A stretch of 64,000 bases of DNA, from NCBI RefSeq assembly GCF_001939045.1, contig NZ_MKIM01000033.1:218123-282122 (forward strand), read 5' to 3'. A model generated the notes under the pieces. It saw only the letters and a list, made by a program, of their open reading frames with translations. It ran no database searches and had not been told where the DNA came from. Origin of the DNA: Rhizobium oryziradicis. Its GTDB lineage: Bacteria; Pseudomonadota; Alphaproteobacteria; Rhizobiales; Rhizobiaceae. A program made the translations under genes and the position numbers. This document shows positions 34,480 through 42,253 of this stretch, piece after piece (within the stretch, counting starts at the first letter, position 1; every line of letters starts with the position of its first letter).

Positions 34480-35327
34480 GTGAGGCCTATAAAGCGGAGT
34501 TGAATACCGGCATTTGGGCAAAAGCCAAGGAAATGGCAAAAAATGATCCTGCCATTCTGACGGATATCACCGGCATTTTTGACCCAACGCCAATTTCTGA
34601 CGGAACCAGCACGGTGATCCGGTTGGCTAAAGCGGATTGGTGGGGAGCGCTTTTTTCCGCAGTTTCAATTGTGCCTTACATTGGCGATGCGATTGGTAAA
34701 AGCAAACTGCTTGCCCGTTATGGACCGGAAGGTTTGAAGCTCGGCAAGGCCATCACCAGCTATTTCGGCAAGAGCGCCAAAGCCTTGCAGGAAAGTTTTG
34801 TTGAAATGAAAGGCGTCAAGGAAGCCATCGCAGCCCGCAAGCGCGCAATGGAAAAAGTGCGCGAAGCAATGAAAAAGAAACGCGCCAAAACCAACTGCAA
34901 GAAATGCAGCAAGGTGCCGAACGGGCGGATGCCTGCCAACAGCAAAAACGGCAATTGGACTGATGCCGCTGGCAACAAGATCGCGCAACCCGCAGATGGC
35001 AACGGTCTTTTCAAGTTCAGCGAGCCCAAGACGCTGCCGGATGGAACCAAGGTTGACGGCATTCCATATAAGGATGGCTTTCCAGATTTCGACAAGTATG
35101 TCGTTGGTGGCCGCAACGACATCTCGGTTGTCACCGGCGACGCCGCAGCCGATGCGCGAATGTTACTTAAAGAGAAAGGTATTGCTTCTCCCAATGAGCG
35201 CACATACGTCCTCAACCATTTTGAAGACGGAACTGTAGGATATGTTCCACGCGCTGTTCACGATACCGTGGAAGGTGGCGTAGCCCATGTCGGAGGCGCG
35301 TCTATGGTTAACTCCGAACTTTTCTAA
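34476..35327 (+). CDS. T6SS toxin with HNH/EndoVII-like nuclease domain
   Basis: A 283-residue protein. Residues 34-85 (FDPTPISDGTSTVIRLAKAD, VSIVPYIGDAIGK) form the pre-toxin helical region common in PAAR/VgrG-linked toxins. Residues 105-140 are strongly basic and helical. The C-terminal 120 residues carry YKDGFPDFDKYV, then NHFEDGTVGYVPRAVHD and HVGGAS, a pattern of the HNH/ENDO VII superfamily (LHH/WHH-like) with Asn247-His248, His262 and His271 as candidate catalytic or metal residues. Predicted DNase delivered into competitors. The two genes that follow encode SUKH-type immunity proteins, which fits nuclease toxins. Confidence 0.72.
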   Translation: MSEAYKAELNTGIWAKAKEMAKNDPAILTDITGIFDPTPISDGTSTVIRLAKADWWGALFSAVSIVPYIGDAIGKSKLLARYGPEGLKLGKAITSYFGKSAKALQESFVEMKGVKEAIAARKRAMEKVREAMKKKRAKTNCKKCSKVPNGRMPANSKNGNWTDAAGNKIAQPADGNGLFKFSEPKTLPDGTKVDGIPYKDGFPDFDKYVVGGRNDISVVTGDAAADARMLLKEKGIASPNERTYVLNHFEDGTVGYVPRAVHDTVEGGVAHVGGASMVNSELF

Positions 35328-35360
35328 ATGTCAAAAATGTCCACAAACAGGAAAGTTAAC

Positions 35361-35519
35361 ATGCGAATACCTGAAGCACTCCTAAAAATTTTGAATGCTC
35401 CAGATTTCGCTGGTCGGCTAGAACAGCCAATAATACTCGAAAACATACATAATTTTGAGAAAAAAGTCGGAATAGCTCAATTGCGTAACAAAGCTCTTGG
35501 GACAACCAAGAGGTCGTAA
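35361..35519 (+). pseudogene. truncated SUKH (SMI1/KNR4) immunity gene copy
   Basis: A 52-codon frame starting ATG 35361 after AGGAAAG. RIPEALLKILNAPDFAGRLE mirrors the start of the intact SUKH protein 75 bases downstream (IPAELNAYLNKPDEMGRAEE), with the same spacing of key residues, and both continue into a helix ending NFEKKVGI / EFERSQDV. After that the frame is lost; the region to 35592 shows no remainder. Interpreted as a decayed paralogue, although a functional micro-protein cannot be excluded. Confidence 0.55.
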
Positions 35520-35592
35520 GACTCATAAGACTGCATGCTTGTCGAAACATTAATCATTTTAACAACGTCGCAAGATATGGGAGAAGTTTGAA

Positions 35593-36126
35593 ATGTCATT
35601 ACAGATACCAGCCGAACTCAATGCCTATTTGAACAAACCGGATGAGATGGGGCGTGCAGAAGAGCTCATAACTCAGGCAGATTTAGATGAATTCGAACGA
35701 TCGCAAGATGTTAAACTGCCATCTGACTACAAAGAATATTGCCTGAAATACGGCTCAAGAACGTTGCAGAACAAACAAATTTTCTGCTTCACTACTAAAA
35801 TATCTTTTCCTGATAGAAAGAAAAAAAAAGCTAATATTGGCTCCATATCGGGACCGCCCTATATTCTTGAAGCACATGATCGCTATATCAACCCAACATA
35901 TGGCAATAGTGGGCCGCGTTTACCTGAGAAATTATATCCGTTTACATTCGACAGCGGCTATGGTCACTGCCTACTCGATCTTAACAAGGATACCCTTGGA
36001 CGTATTCTCTACATTGTCATCAAGGCCAAAACTTTCGGTGAACCCGGCTACGGTTGGGATCAAGTGGGATTTGTTGCAGACAGTTTTTCGGATTTTGTCG
36101 CCAACCTGAAGCCTGATTACTTGTAG
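35593..36126 (+). CDS. SUKH (SMI1/KNR4) family immunity protein
   Basis: A 177-residue cytosolic protein. ITQADLDEFERSQDVKLPSD, YKEYCLKYGSR is the hallmark SUKH N-terminal helix plus Lys-Leu-Pro-x-Asp-Tyr loop, and later strands include FTFDSGYGHCLLDLN and WDQVGFVADSFSDFVANL. SUKH proteins protect producers against nuclease and other polymorphic toxins. It directly follows the HNH-type effector and a truncated copy of itself. The region is markedly AT-richer than neighbouring chromosomal genes, as expected for horizontally moving toxin-immunity modules. Confidence 0.82.
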   Translation: MSLQIPAELNAYLNKPDEMGRAEELITQADLDEFERSQDVKLPSDYKEYCLKYGSRTLQNKQIFCFTTKISFPDRKKKKANIGSISGPPYILEAHDRYINPTYGNSGPRLPEKLYPFTFDSGYGHCLLDLNKDTLGRILYIVIKAKTFGEPGYGWDQVGFVADSFSDFVANLKPDYL

Positions 36127-36177
36127 AGAAAATTCCAAAATAGTGGATTGGATTTGGTGAGTTGGGGGCGCTCAGAG

Positions 36178-36879
36178 ATGTTACAGGAAACATATACTCG
36201 ACTTAGCACAATTATAAAAAAACATAGCGAACCTGTTATCATGACATCCTATGAGAATTGGTCTCCTCTGTATCAAAATCATGCCTTGGTTGAGCCTGAG
36301 TATTCAATTCCGCTTTCGTGTTCCGTCATAAGTTCCACTGTTGGTTTTGGAGATGCAGATTATAAAAAAAATGCCGATAATATAAGTATTATTTGGGAAA
36401 ATATGCGTATTGGGCGTCCGTCAAATTCGAACAACCTGTTTCCCAAAATCGGACCAGTAAGCTGGAAAGAAGTTCCAGCGTTTATTTCGGTGAATGCTGA
36501 AGAGCTTTCATGCGAGATCCCTTTTCTTTTTGCCGCCGTGACAAGCAGAATGAAAATCATACTACAGCCATTCATTGATCTTCAAATTCCAACATTCCTC
36601 CATCTTTTTCCTTTTGTTGATTTTTCTCGATTTATGGAAGTGAGAATGACGGTGATGGATGGGAAGGTTGTCGATGCTCAATGGCAAAATATTCCCAAAG
36701 GAACCGTTCCGTCTCAGCGCTGCAAAGATATTTTGGCACAACTTTCGGTAGATTTAGTAAGGAATAGTCCAATGCCAAATTTTTATCTTGATCTCTGTCT
36801 GGATAGCCGTGATGCAAATGCGAAACCGAGATTGGTTGAATTCAATCCACTCATTCCTGAATTGAAAAGAGGAGTTTGA
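36178..36879 (+). CDS. uncharacterised protein with ATP-grasp/D123-like C-terminal signature
   Basis: A 233-residue protein; ATG 36178 is preferred over a TTG ten codons upstream. I do not recognise the N-terminal half. The C-terminal third has MEVRMTVMDGKVVDAQWQ and NFYLDLCLD followed by KPRLVEFNPLIPE, the E-x-R ... D ... E-x-N-P pattern of ATP-grasp enzymes and D123-like proteins, where the Glu and Asn bind Mg-ATP. The position between the SUKH gene and PAAR is unusual. It could be a second immunity protein, an effector-modifying enzyme or a cargo gene. AT-rich like its neighbours. Function unknown. Confidence 0.5.
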   Translation: MLQETYTRLSTIIKKHSEPVIMTSYENWSPLYQNHALVEPEYSIPLSCSVISSTVGFGDADYKKNADNISIIWENMRIGRPSNSNNLFPKIGPVSWKEVPAFISVNAEELSCEIPFLFAAVTSRMKIILQPFIDLQIPTFLHLFPFVDFSRFMEVRMTVMDGKVVDAQWQNIPKGTVPSQRCKDILAQLSVDLVRNSPMPNFYLDLCLDSRDANAKPRLVEFNPLIPELKRGV

Positions 36880-36880
36880 A

Positions 36881-37180
36881 ATGGGATCACCTGTTTCCCT
36901 CAAAGGTCATATGCACGTCTGTCCAAAAGTCGATCCGGGGCCACGACCGCATATTGGCGGTCCAGTGATTTCAACGCAGCAAAGCTTTGTCACCGTTGAT
37001 GGTATACCGATTGCGACGGTTGGGGACACCTGTATTTGCACAGGTGTTCCAACCAACGACGGTATTGCCAGTGGTTCGACGATCGCAAACATTAATGGAA
37101 AATCGATTGCACGGCAGGGCGATCCTTGTGACCACGGAGGTAAACTGACTCAGGGTGTGCCATGGCTCACCTTTGAGTGA
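36881..37180 (+). CDS. PAAR-domain T6SS spike-tip protein
   Basis: A 99-residue protein starting MGSPVSLKGHMHVCPKV, with the PAAR core GPVISTQQSFVTVDGIPIAT and GDTCICTGVPTNDGIASGS, then ARQGDPCDHGG. His, Cys and Cys residues in these segments form the zinc site at the tip. PAAR caps the VgrG trimer and sharpens the spike. It begins one base after the previous stop. Here it is encoded without a fused toxin, so the separate effector is carried by the adaptor route. Confidence 0.9.
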   Translation: MGSPVSLKGHMHVCPKVDPGPRPHIGGPVISTQQSFVTVDGIPIATVGDTCICTGVPTNDGIASGSTIANINGKSIARQGDPCDHGGKLTQGVPWLTFE

Positions 37181-37344
37181 GACTTCCTGGTCGGGATTTT
37201 GTTTTAGCCTGAATTGTTAAGTGCACGGCCTGAAATCAAAATGTGCCAACCGTTTGATCGTTCAAAATCAACGCATGACTGCTCCGAGAGGTGGCTCGGT
37301 TTGTCTGAACAGTTTCGTGCGTTTGGTTAAGTGGATTTCCGCCT

Positions 37345-37990
37345 TGATTATGTTGCCATCATCATTGGAGCCAGCGCGTTGAAGTAAGCTTGATCCGGCG
37401 TCTGCCGGTCAAGGGATGAATGTGGGCGTCTGGTGTTATAAAAAGTCAGATATCGGCCAATGGCAGTGCGAGCCTCGGACACTGTTTTGGAGGCGTGAAG
37501 ATAAACCTCCTCGTATTTGATTGACCGCCATAGCCGCTCGACGAACACGTTGTCGCGCCACGAACCCTTGCCGTCCATCGAGATAGCGATCCCGCCTTAT
37601 TCAGCACGGTGATGAAATCTATCGAGGTGAACTGCGATTCTTGATCTGTGTTGAAGATTTCTGGCCTGCCATAGCGGGCAAGGGCTTCTTCAACGGCCTC
37701 TATGCAGAAAGTGGCTTCCATCGTGATCGATAGCCGCCACGACAGAACTCTCCGGTTGAACCAGTCCACGAGGTGGCAGAGATAAACGAAACCACGCGCC
37801 ATCGGAATATATGTCAGGTCCATTGCCCAGACCTAGTTGGGCCGAGTGACCGAAAGCTTGAGCAGGAGGTAGGGATAGATTTTGTGCCCGGGCGCTGGTT
37901 TCGAGGTGTTCGGACGAAGGTATATCGCATCAAAGCCCATTTTCTTCATCAGAGTCCTGCGCGCTTTCACCAGATGCTAACTCTTTGTTT
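37345..37990 (-). pseudogene. IS3-family transposase (OrfB), inactivated
   Basis: On the minus strand the integrase core reads YIPMARGFVYLCHLVDWFNR, EALARYGRPEIFNTDQESQF and, in another frame, MDGKGSWRDNVFVERLWRSI and NTRRPHSSLDRQTPDQAY. Two lesions are visible. The codon before VWAMDLTY, normally CAG (PNQVWAMD), is TAG at 37833-37835. Near 37600 a G is missing from a run of G, so the frame shifts between LNKAG and the expected IAISMDGKG. Upstream homology (NTSKPAPGHKIYPYLL) continues to about 37990. The element follows the T6SS island and marks its right side. Confidence 0.82.
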
Positions 37991-38114
37991 TAACCTATTT
38001 CTGATTGCCAGCCGCATACACTTTTGCTCGATCAAAATGGAGCGGAACAACGTTGGCGGGACGTAGTATTTCCCCTCTGAAACTTGCTGCGCCAACGGTT
38101 GGGTCGAAACGAGG

Positions 38115-39656
38115 TTACAGCGTTCCCTCGTTGATTGCGTTCAGTGCTTTTGCAGCTTGTTCCCGGATGGCTTGCTGTCGTTCGGGCGTGAACTTATCCC
38201 AGGCTGCATAGACATATGGCATGCGTTGGTTGCTTTGAAACAGGTTCCGGTGACGGTCAAGAAAATCCCAGTAAAGTGCGTTGAAGGGGCATGCGCAGTC
38301 ACCGATGGTCTCAGCAGGATCATAACGGCATGTGGAGCAAGAGTTGCTCATCCGGTTGATGTATTTACCGCTGGCCGCATAGGGCTTGCTGGCAACAATG
38401 CCGCCATCACCAAACAGGGCCATGCCGAGCGTGTTGGGCATTTCCACCCATTCGAAAGCGTCTGAATAGACAGCCAGATACCAGTCCTGCACTTCCTTCA
38501 CATTGAGACCGGCAAGAAGTGCGAAATTTCCAGTAATCATCAATCGTTGGATATGGTGTGAATAGGCATGGTCGCAGGTGTGATGCACTGCTTCCGCCAC
38601 ACAAGCCATCTCAGTCTTTCCGGTCCAGTAAAACGCAGGCAAGGGCCGCTCGGCCTGCAGGCTATTGCGTTGCCCGTAATGGGGCATCAGATGCCAGTAG
38701 ATTCCGCGAATATATTCCCGCCAGCCAAGAATTTGCCGGATAAAGCCTTCCACTGCGTTCAAGGGCGCGCGGCCTTGATGATAGGCCTCCTCTGCCGCGC
38801 GACAGATTTCTAACGGCAGCAGAAGTCCGACATTCAGATAGCTCGCGAGAAGCGAATGAAAGAGATAGGGCTCACCAACCACCATTGCGTCCTGATAGTC
38901 GCCAAAATCAGGAAGAACATGGTCTATGAAATGATCCAGTTCCAGCAGCGCCTGCGGACGGGTCACAGCAAAATGGAAGGGTCGCAATTTTCCAAAGTGT
39001 CCCGCAAATCGGGCCTCCACCATGTCAAGAACCGCTTGGGTGATCGCCGATTTGCGGTGGCTAATTCGCTTGGGCGAGGTCAGTCCTTTTTTGGGTGGCT
39101 TACGGTTTTCCTTGTCGAAGTTCCAGACACCACCCGTCGGTTTGCCGTCCTGTTCCATCAGGATCTGATGCTTCTTGCGCATCTCGCGATAGAAAAACTC
39201 CATACGCAGTTGCTTCTTGCCCTCCGCCCAGGCTGCAAATTCCCGGATGGTGGACAGAAATCGCCCATCTTCGCGCAGATCAACCGCAATGCCGAGGTCG
39301 GCCCTCACGGCTTTTAGCACGTTGATCATCTCATAGGAGCCGGGCCGGGTTGCAACCAGCCGGGATGTGCCAAGTGCCCGGACCGCCCGCTCGATTTCAC
39401 CCAACACATTGCCGCTGTTATCGGCGTCTTCGAGTTGCACATAGCGAACATGAAAGCCCTGAGATGTCAGTTCTTCGGCAAAGTGGCGCATGGAAGCGAA
39501 CAGGAAGGCGAGTTTTTTCTTATGGTGCGGCACATTGGTAGCCTCAGCCATGGTCTCGCATATCAGCACAACGCCCTCTGCCGGATCGTAATCGCGCAGC
39601 GCTGACAGGCTTTGCGACAGTTGATCCGGCATGACCAGATGCAGCGTGCGCGTCAT
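38115..39656 (-). CDS. phrB: iron-sulfur bacterial cryptochrome/(6-4) photolyase, PhrB type
   Basis: A 513-residue photolyase-related protein starting MTRTLHLVMPDQLSQSLSAL. The N-terminal antenna domain (1-130) is followed by an all-helical FAD domain with ILGWREYIRGIYW and HHIQRLMITGNFALLAGL. Near the end, NSCSTCRYDPAETIGDCACP plus an upstream Cys supplies the four ligands of the 4Fe-4S cluster that defines this group, whose Agrobacterium member repairs (6-4) photoproducts using light. The upstream DUF2805 gene overlaps it by ATGA, as seen in relatives. Length and motifs are intact. Confidence 0.93.
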   Translation of the reverse strand: MTRTLHLVMPDQLSQSLSALRDYDPAEGVVLICETMAEATNVPHHKKKLAFLFASMRHFAEELTSQGFHVRYVQLEDADNSGNVLGEIERAVRALGTSRLVATRPGSYEMINVLKAVRADLGIAVDLREDGRFLSTIREFAAWAEGKKQLRMEFFYREMRKKHQILMEQDGKPTGGVWNFDKENRKPPKKGLTSPKRISHRKSAITQAVLDMVEARFAGHFGKLRPFHFAVTRPQALLELDHFIDHVLPDFGDYQDAMVVGEPYLFHSLLASYLNVGLLLPLEICRAAEEAYHQGRAPLNAVEGFIRQILGWREYIRGIYWHLMPHYGQRNSLQAERPLPAFYWTGKTEMACVAEAVHHTCDHAYSHHIQRLMITGNFALLAGLNVKEVQDWYLAVYSDAFEWVEMPNTLGMALFGDGGIVASKPYAASGKYINRMSNSCSTCRYDPAETIGDCACPFNALYWDFLDRHRNLFQSNQRMPYVYAAWDKFTPERQQAIREQAAKALNAINEGTL

Positions 39657-39904
39657 GCTTCAGTCTGCTGTTGCAGCCGCGATTTGCGTTCGTGCTTGGC
39701 GGCGCGCCCTGACACCCGCTGTCGCCAGATGCGGAAGCTGGCCGGTTTCAGATTTTGTCGCATGGTCCTGATCACCTGCGCTTCGTTCAAGCCCGTATAA
39801 CGCTTGATCTGATCGAACGAGACATCATCCGCCCAAGCGAGATCAATAATCCGGTTGATACGAATGCTGTCATCTGACTCGATCATGGCTATGCTTTCGT
39901 TCAT
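39653..39904 (-). CDS. DUF2805/TIGR03643-family small protein, photolyase partner
   Basis: An 83-residue basic protein: INRIIDLAWADDVSFDQIKR, then YTGLNEAQVIRTMRQNLKPA and FRIWRQRVSGRAAKHERK match the TIGR03643 family, which resembles a small helix-turn-helix. It almost always sits next to iron-sulfur photolyases. The last base overlap with phrB (ATGA at 39653-39656) implies translational coupling. Function unknown; nucleic-acid binding is plausible from charge and the helix-turn-helix-like pattern. Confidence 0.85.
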   Translation of the reverse strand: MNESIAMIESDDSIRINRIIDLAWADDVSFDQIKRYTGLNEAQVIRTMRQNLKPASFRIWRQRVSGRAAKHERKSRLQQQTEA

Positions 39905-40028
39905 GTCATCAGACCGGCTGCAATGGTCATTTCATCCTACAAACCACGCTGCAGAATTTGCTGGTGGGCAGCATCGACCTCCAAATAAAGCGCAAGCTTG
40001 ATGAATCAAGACTGTGGGGCGCGCCATA

Positions 40029-40065
40029 AGAGTCTGTCAGGTTCAGGGTGAACCAGACAGACTCT
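40029..40065. terminator. strong two-part hairpin between photolyase genes
   Basis: Stem arms AGAGTCTGTC/GACAGACTCT and GGTTCA/TGAACC are perfect, separated by an A-A mismatch and closed by a GGG loop. It is 62 bases downstream of the second photolyase stop. On the plus strand a T-rich stretch follows, on the minus strand it does not. Probably the 3' end hairpin of the photolyase transcript. Confidence 0.5.
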
Positions 40066-40081
40066 ATACTTTCTTGTTTTC

Positions 40082-40126
40082 ATTTGTCTTTTCTGGAAAT
40101 TCGGATTCCACTTTTCCCTGACAAAC
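40082..40126. repeat. Rhizobiales-type intergenic palindromic repeat, copy 1
   Basis: Nearly identical, in reverse orientation, to 48371-48416: both have the core CAGGGAAAAGTGGAATCCG and end in GTTTGTC/GACAAA inverted arms. It abuts the photolyase stop codon. A third, diverged relative is at 62446. Confidence 0.7.
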
Positions 40127-40127
40127 C

Positions 40128-41651
40128 CTAGAAATCAAACTGCATCTGCTTCTTGTCGACGGGTTTTGTTTTTTGGCGTCGGTTGGGCTGCTTCTTGCGG
40201 CTTCCGAGCTTTTCATGCACTTCGCGCGCCTCATCCCGAAATCCCGGGCGAGACCATCGCTTTGCTATTTCCGCCTTTGCAAAGCGGATCGCCGCTTGAT
40301 GATCGACAATTGGCGGTGGATAGGAGCGCAACGGCCTATCCATTCGCCACGGTTCATGCACAAACATGGCGGGCACATCGCGCAGTTCGGGAATATACCG
40401 GCGGATGAACCGGGCTTCAGGATCCTGATCGATGGATTGCTTGATCGGATTATACATGCGGACGGCATTGATACCGGTGACGCCTGATTGCATCTGGAAT
40501 TGCGAATAGTGAATGCCGGGTTCGTAGTCGGTAAACAGCCCGGCCATAAAAGGCGCGGTCTTTCGCCAGTCGAGCCACAGATGATAGCTGGCAAAGGATA
40601 CAAGCATGGCCCGCATGCGAAATGTGATCCAGCCATTGTCCTTCAATGAGCGCATACACGCATCAACCAATGGATAGCCGGTCTGGCCCGCTTTCCAGGC
40701 TTCAAAAAAGTCGTCGCGAAAATGCGGCTCGCGCATACCTTCAAAAGCCGGGTGCATGCACTGATACTCAATCTGCGGCTGCTGCTCCAGTTTCTGCACA
40801 AAGTGGCAGTGCCAGGCAAGCCGTGACAAAAAGGCTGAAAGGTTGCGTCTCTTGGCAACCGAATCCGCATCGGAAAACGCCAGAAGAGAATCGATCTCTC
40901 GCCGGGTTGCCTGTTCCACCTCTCGCACAGACAGGGTTCCGAAGGTCAGATGCGCACTCAGCCGCGAACAATGCCGGGCCGAGATACCGGGTTTCGATAT
41001 TGTTTGAAGATAGTTCCGCGACCGGTCGGCCAAAAATGATGAGAGGACCCGCAAGCCTTCCTGCCTGCCGCCCGCCTGCACACTGCCGATGTCGACGCTG
41101 CCAAACAGCGGATCATTCTTCTGCGGCAATGGATCTGATCCTATCCCAACGCAGAGGGTGGCCTGATGTGACGAGAGTTCGGGATATAATGGTTGCCCGA
41201 TTGCGGCGTCCCGAGCCTTCGCCCAGCCATCCCGCGCCCGCAGGCCACGCACAACGCCGTTGCTGGTAAATTCCCGCCACGCAATTCCATGCCCCTGGCA
41301 CCAGGCCTTGACCGCGAGATCGCGCCGGAATGTCCAGCCATTGCCTGTTTCCTGATGAGACCAGAGCGAGAATCCGCCCGTTTCGGCGAGGAGATCGGCA
41401 AAAACCGTTTCCACCGATCCGATCCTGATGATCAGATCCAGACCCAAGGACCGCAGATCCTTTTGCAAGTCGATCAGCCCATCGCGGATAAAACACCAAT
41501 GACGCCGCGAGGAATCGGCACATTTCCAAAGTTCAGGTTCAACAATGTAGAGCGGCATCAAAGGTCCGCGTTTTGCCGCTTCCCACAATGGAGCGTGATC
41601 TGCGAGGCGCAAATCCCGTTTGAACCAGACAATGTTGACCCGATTGACCAT
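40128..41651 (-). CDS. cryptochrome/photolyase-family flavoprotein
   Basis: A 507-residue protein from ATG 41651 (AAGGAG 8 bases upstream). N-terminal Rossmann antenna domain begins VNIVWFKRDLRLADHAPLWE; the FAD-binding domain has FLSRLAWHCHFVQKLE, TGYPLVDACMRSLKDNGWIT and YEPGIHYSQFQMQSG. The order and the absence of the iron-sulfur cysteines place it in the second bacterial photolyase group, distinct from phrB. It could repair CPD dimers or act as a blue-light sensor. A basic tail (SRKKQPNRRQKTKPVDKKQM) ends the protein. Flanked by repeats and an IS6 remnant. Confidence 0.9.
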   Translation of the reverse strand: MVNRVNIVWFKRDLRLADHAPLWEAAKRGPLMPLYIVEPELWKCADSSRRHWCFIRDGLIDLQKDLRSLGLDLIIRIGSVETVFADLLAETGGFSLWSHQETGNGWTFRRDLAVKAWCQGHGIAWREFTSNGVVRGLRARDGWAKARDAAIGQPLYPELSSHQATLCVGIGSDPLPQKNDPLFGSVDIGSVQAGGRQEGLRVLSSFLADRSRNYLQTISKPGISARHCSRLSAHLTFGTLSVREVEQATRREIDSLLAFSDADSVAKRRNLSAFLSRLAWHCHFVQKLEQQPQIEYQCMHPAFEGMREPHFRDDFFEAWKAGQTGYPLVDACMRSLKDNGWITFRMRAMLVSFASYHLWLDWRKTAPFMAGLFTDYEPGIHYSQFQMQSGVTGINAVRMYNPIKQSIDQDPEARFIRRYIPELRDVPAMFVHEPWRMDRPLRSYPPPIVDHQAAIRFAKAEIAKRWSRPGFRDEAREVHEKLGSRKKQPNRRQKTKPVDKKQMQFDF

Positions 41652-41737
41652 GCACAAATCTCCTTGGCAGAGAAACTATGGCGGAACATACAAATTGCCA
41701 CCGATTGCATGCACTTTCATCCGAAAAGGCAACGTTG

Positions 41738-42253
41738 AAGGCGTTGTTGCAAATTTTCGAAAGGCTTTAGGAAACGGTGGTCTTGCTTGAGAATGTTGTT
41801 GAGATATTTGATCTGTCTGATCCCGATCCTACACCTGCTGTTGGTAAATTTCAGGATGACGTTCACCGCTTGAAGCCCGGCGAGATTGGCACCGCTCTTG
41901 TCGATAACGACGCGGTCAGGCACCCATTTGTACTGATCGTCTTCTTGCAGAAACGTCGAGCGGCAACGAGATCGCGGCGCTTGGCGATCAGTGGTGCAAA
42001 CTTGACAACCCATCGGTTCAACGTCGCACGGTCGGCCTAAACCCCGCGCTCAGCCATGATCTCCTCAAGGTCTCGGTGCGAGACGGCATAGCGGACATAG
42101 AAGACCACCGCGAACAGAACCACCGATTTCGGGTAGTCTACACCTTTGAAATCAATAGCCATCTGCCGGATCCGCCGCTCTTGCCTTCCATCCGACGTAG
42201 CGAGAAATTCAAAGGGACGGAAGCAGGGACATGAGTTTGCGACAAAACCTCGC
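41738..42253 (-). pseudogene. IS6-family insertion sequence remnant with both ends
   Basis: Minus-strand frames give MAIDFKGVDYPKSVVLFAVV then RYAVSHRDLEEIMAERGV (IS6 N-terminus), and, after a frame break near 42030, PDRVVIDKSGANLAGLQAVN then RQIKYLNNILKQDHRFLKPF (IS6 catalytic domain), with the part between shortened. Ends: GGCGTTGTTGCAAA at 41738 and, inverted, GTTTTGTCGCAAAC near 42247, close to the IS6 consensus GGCACTGTTGCAAA. About 515 bases instead of roughly 800. It lies exactly between the photolyase promoter and the ABC ATPase stop codon. Confidence 0.8.
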
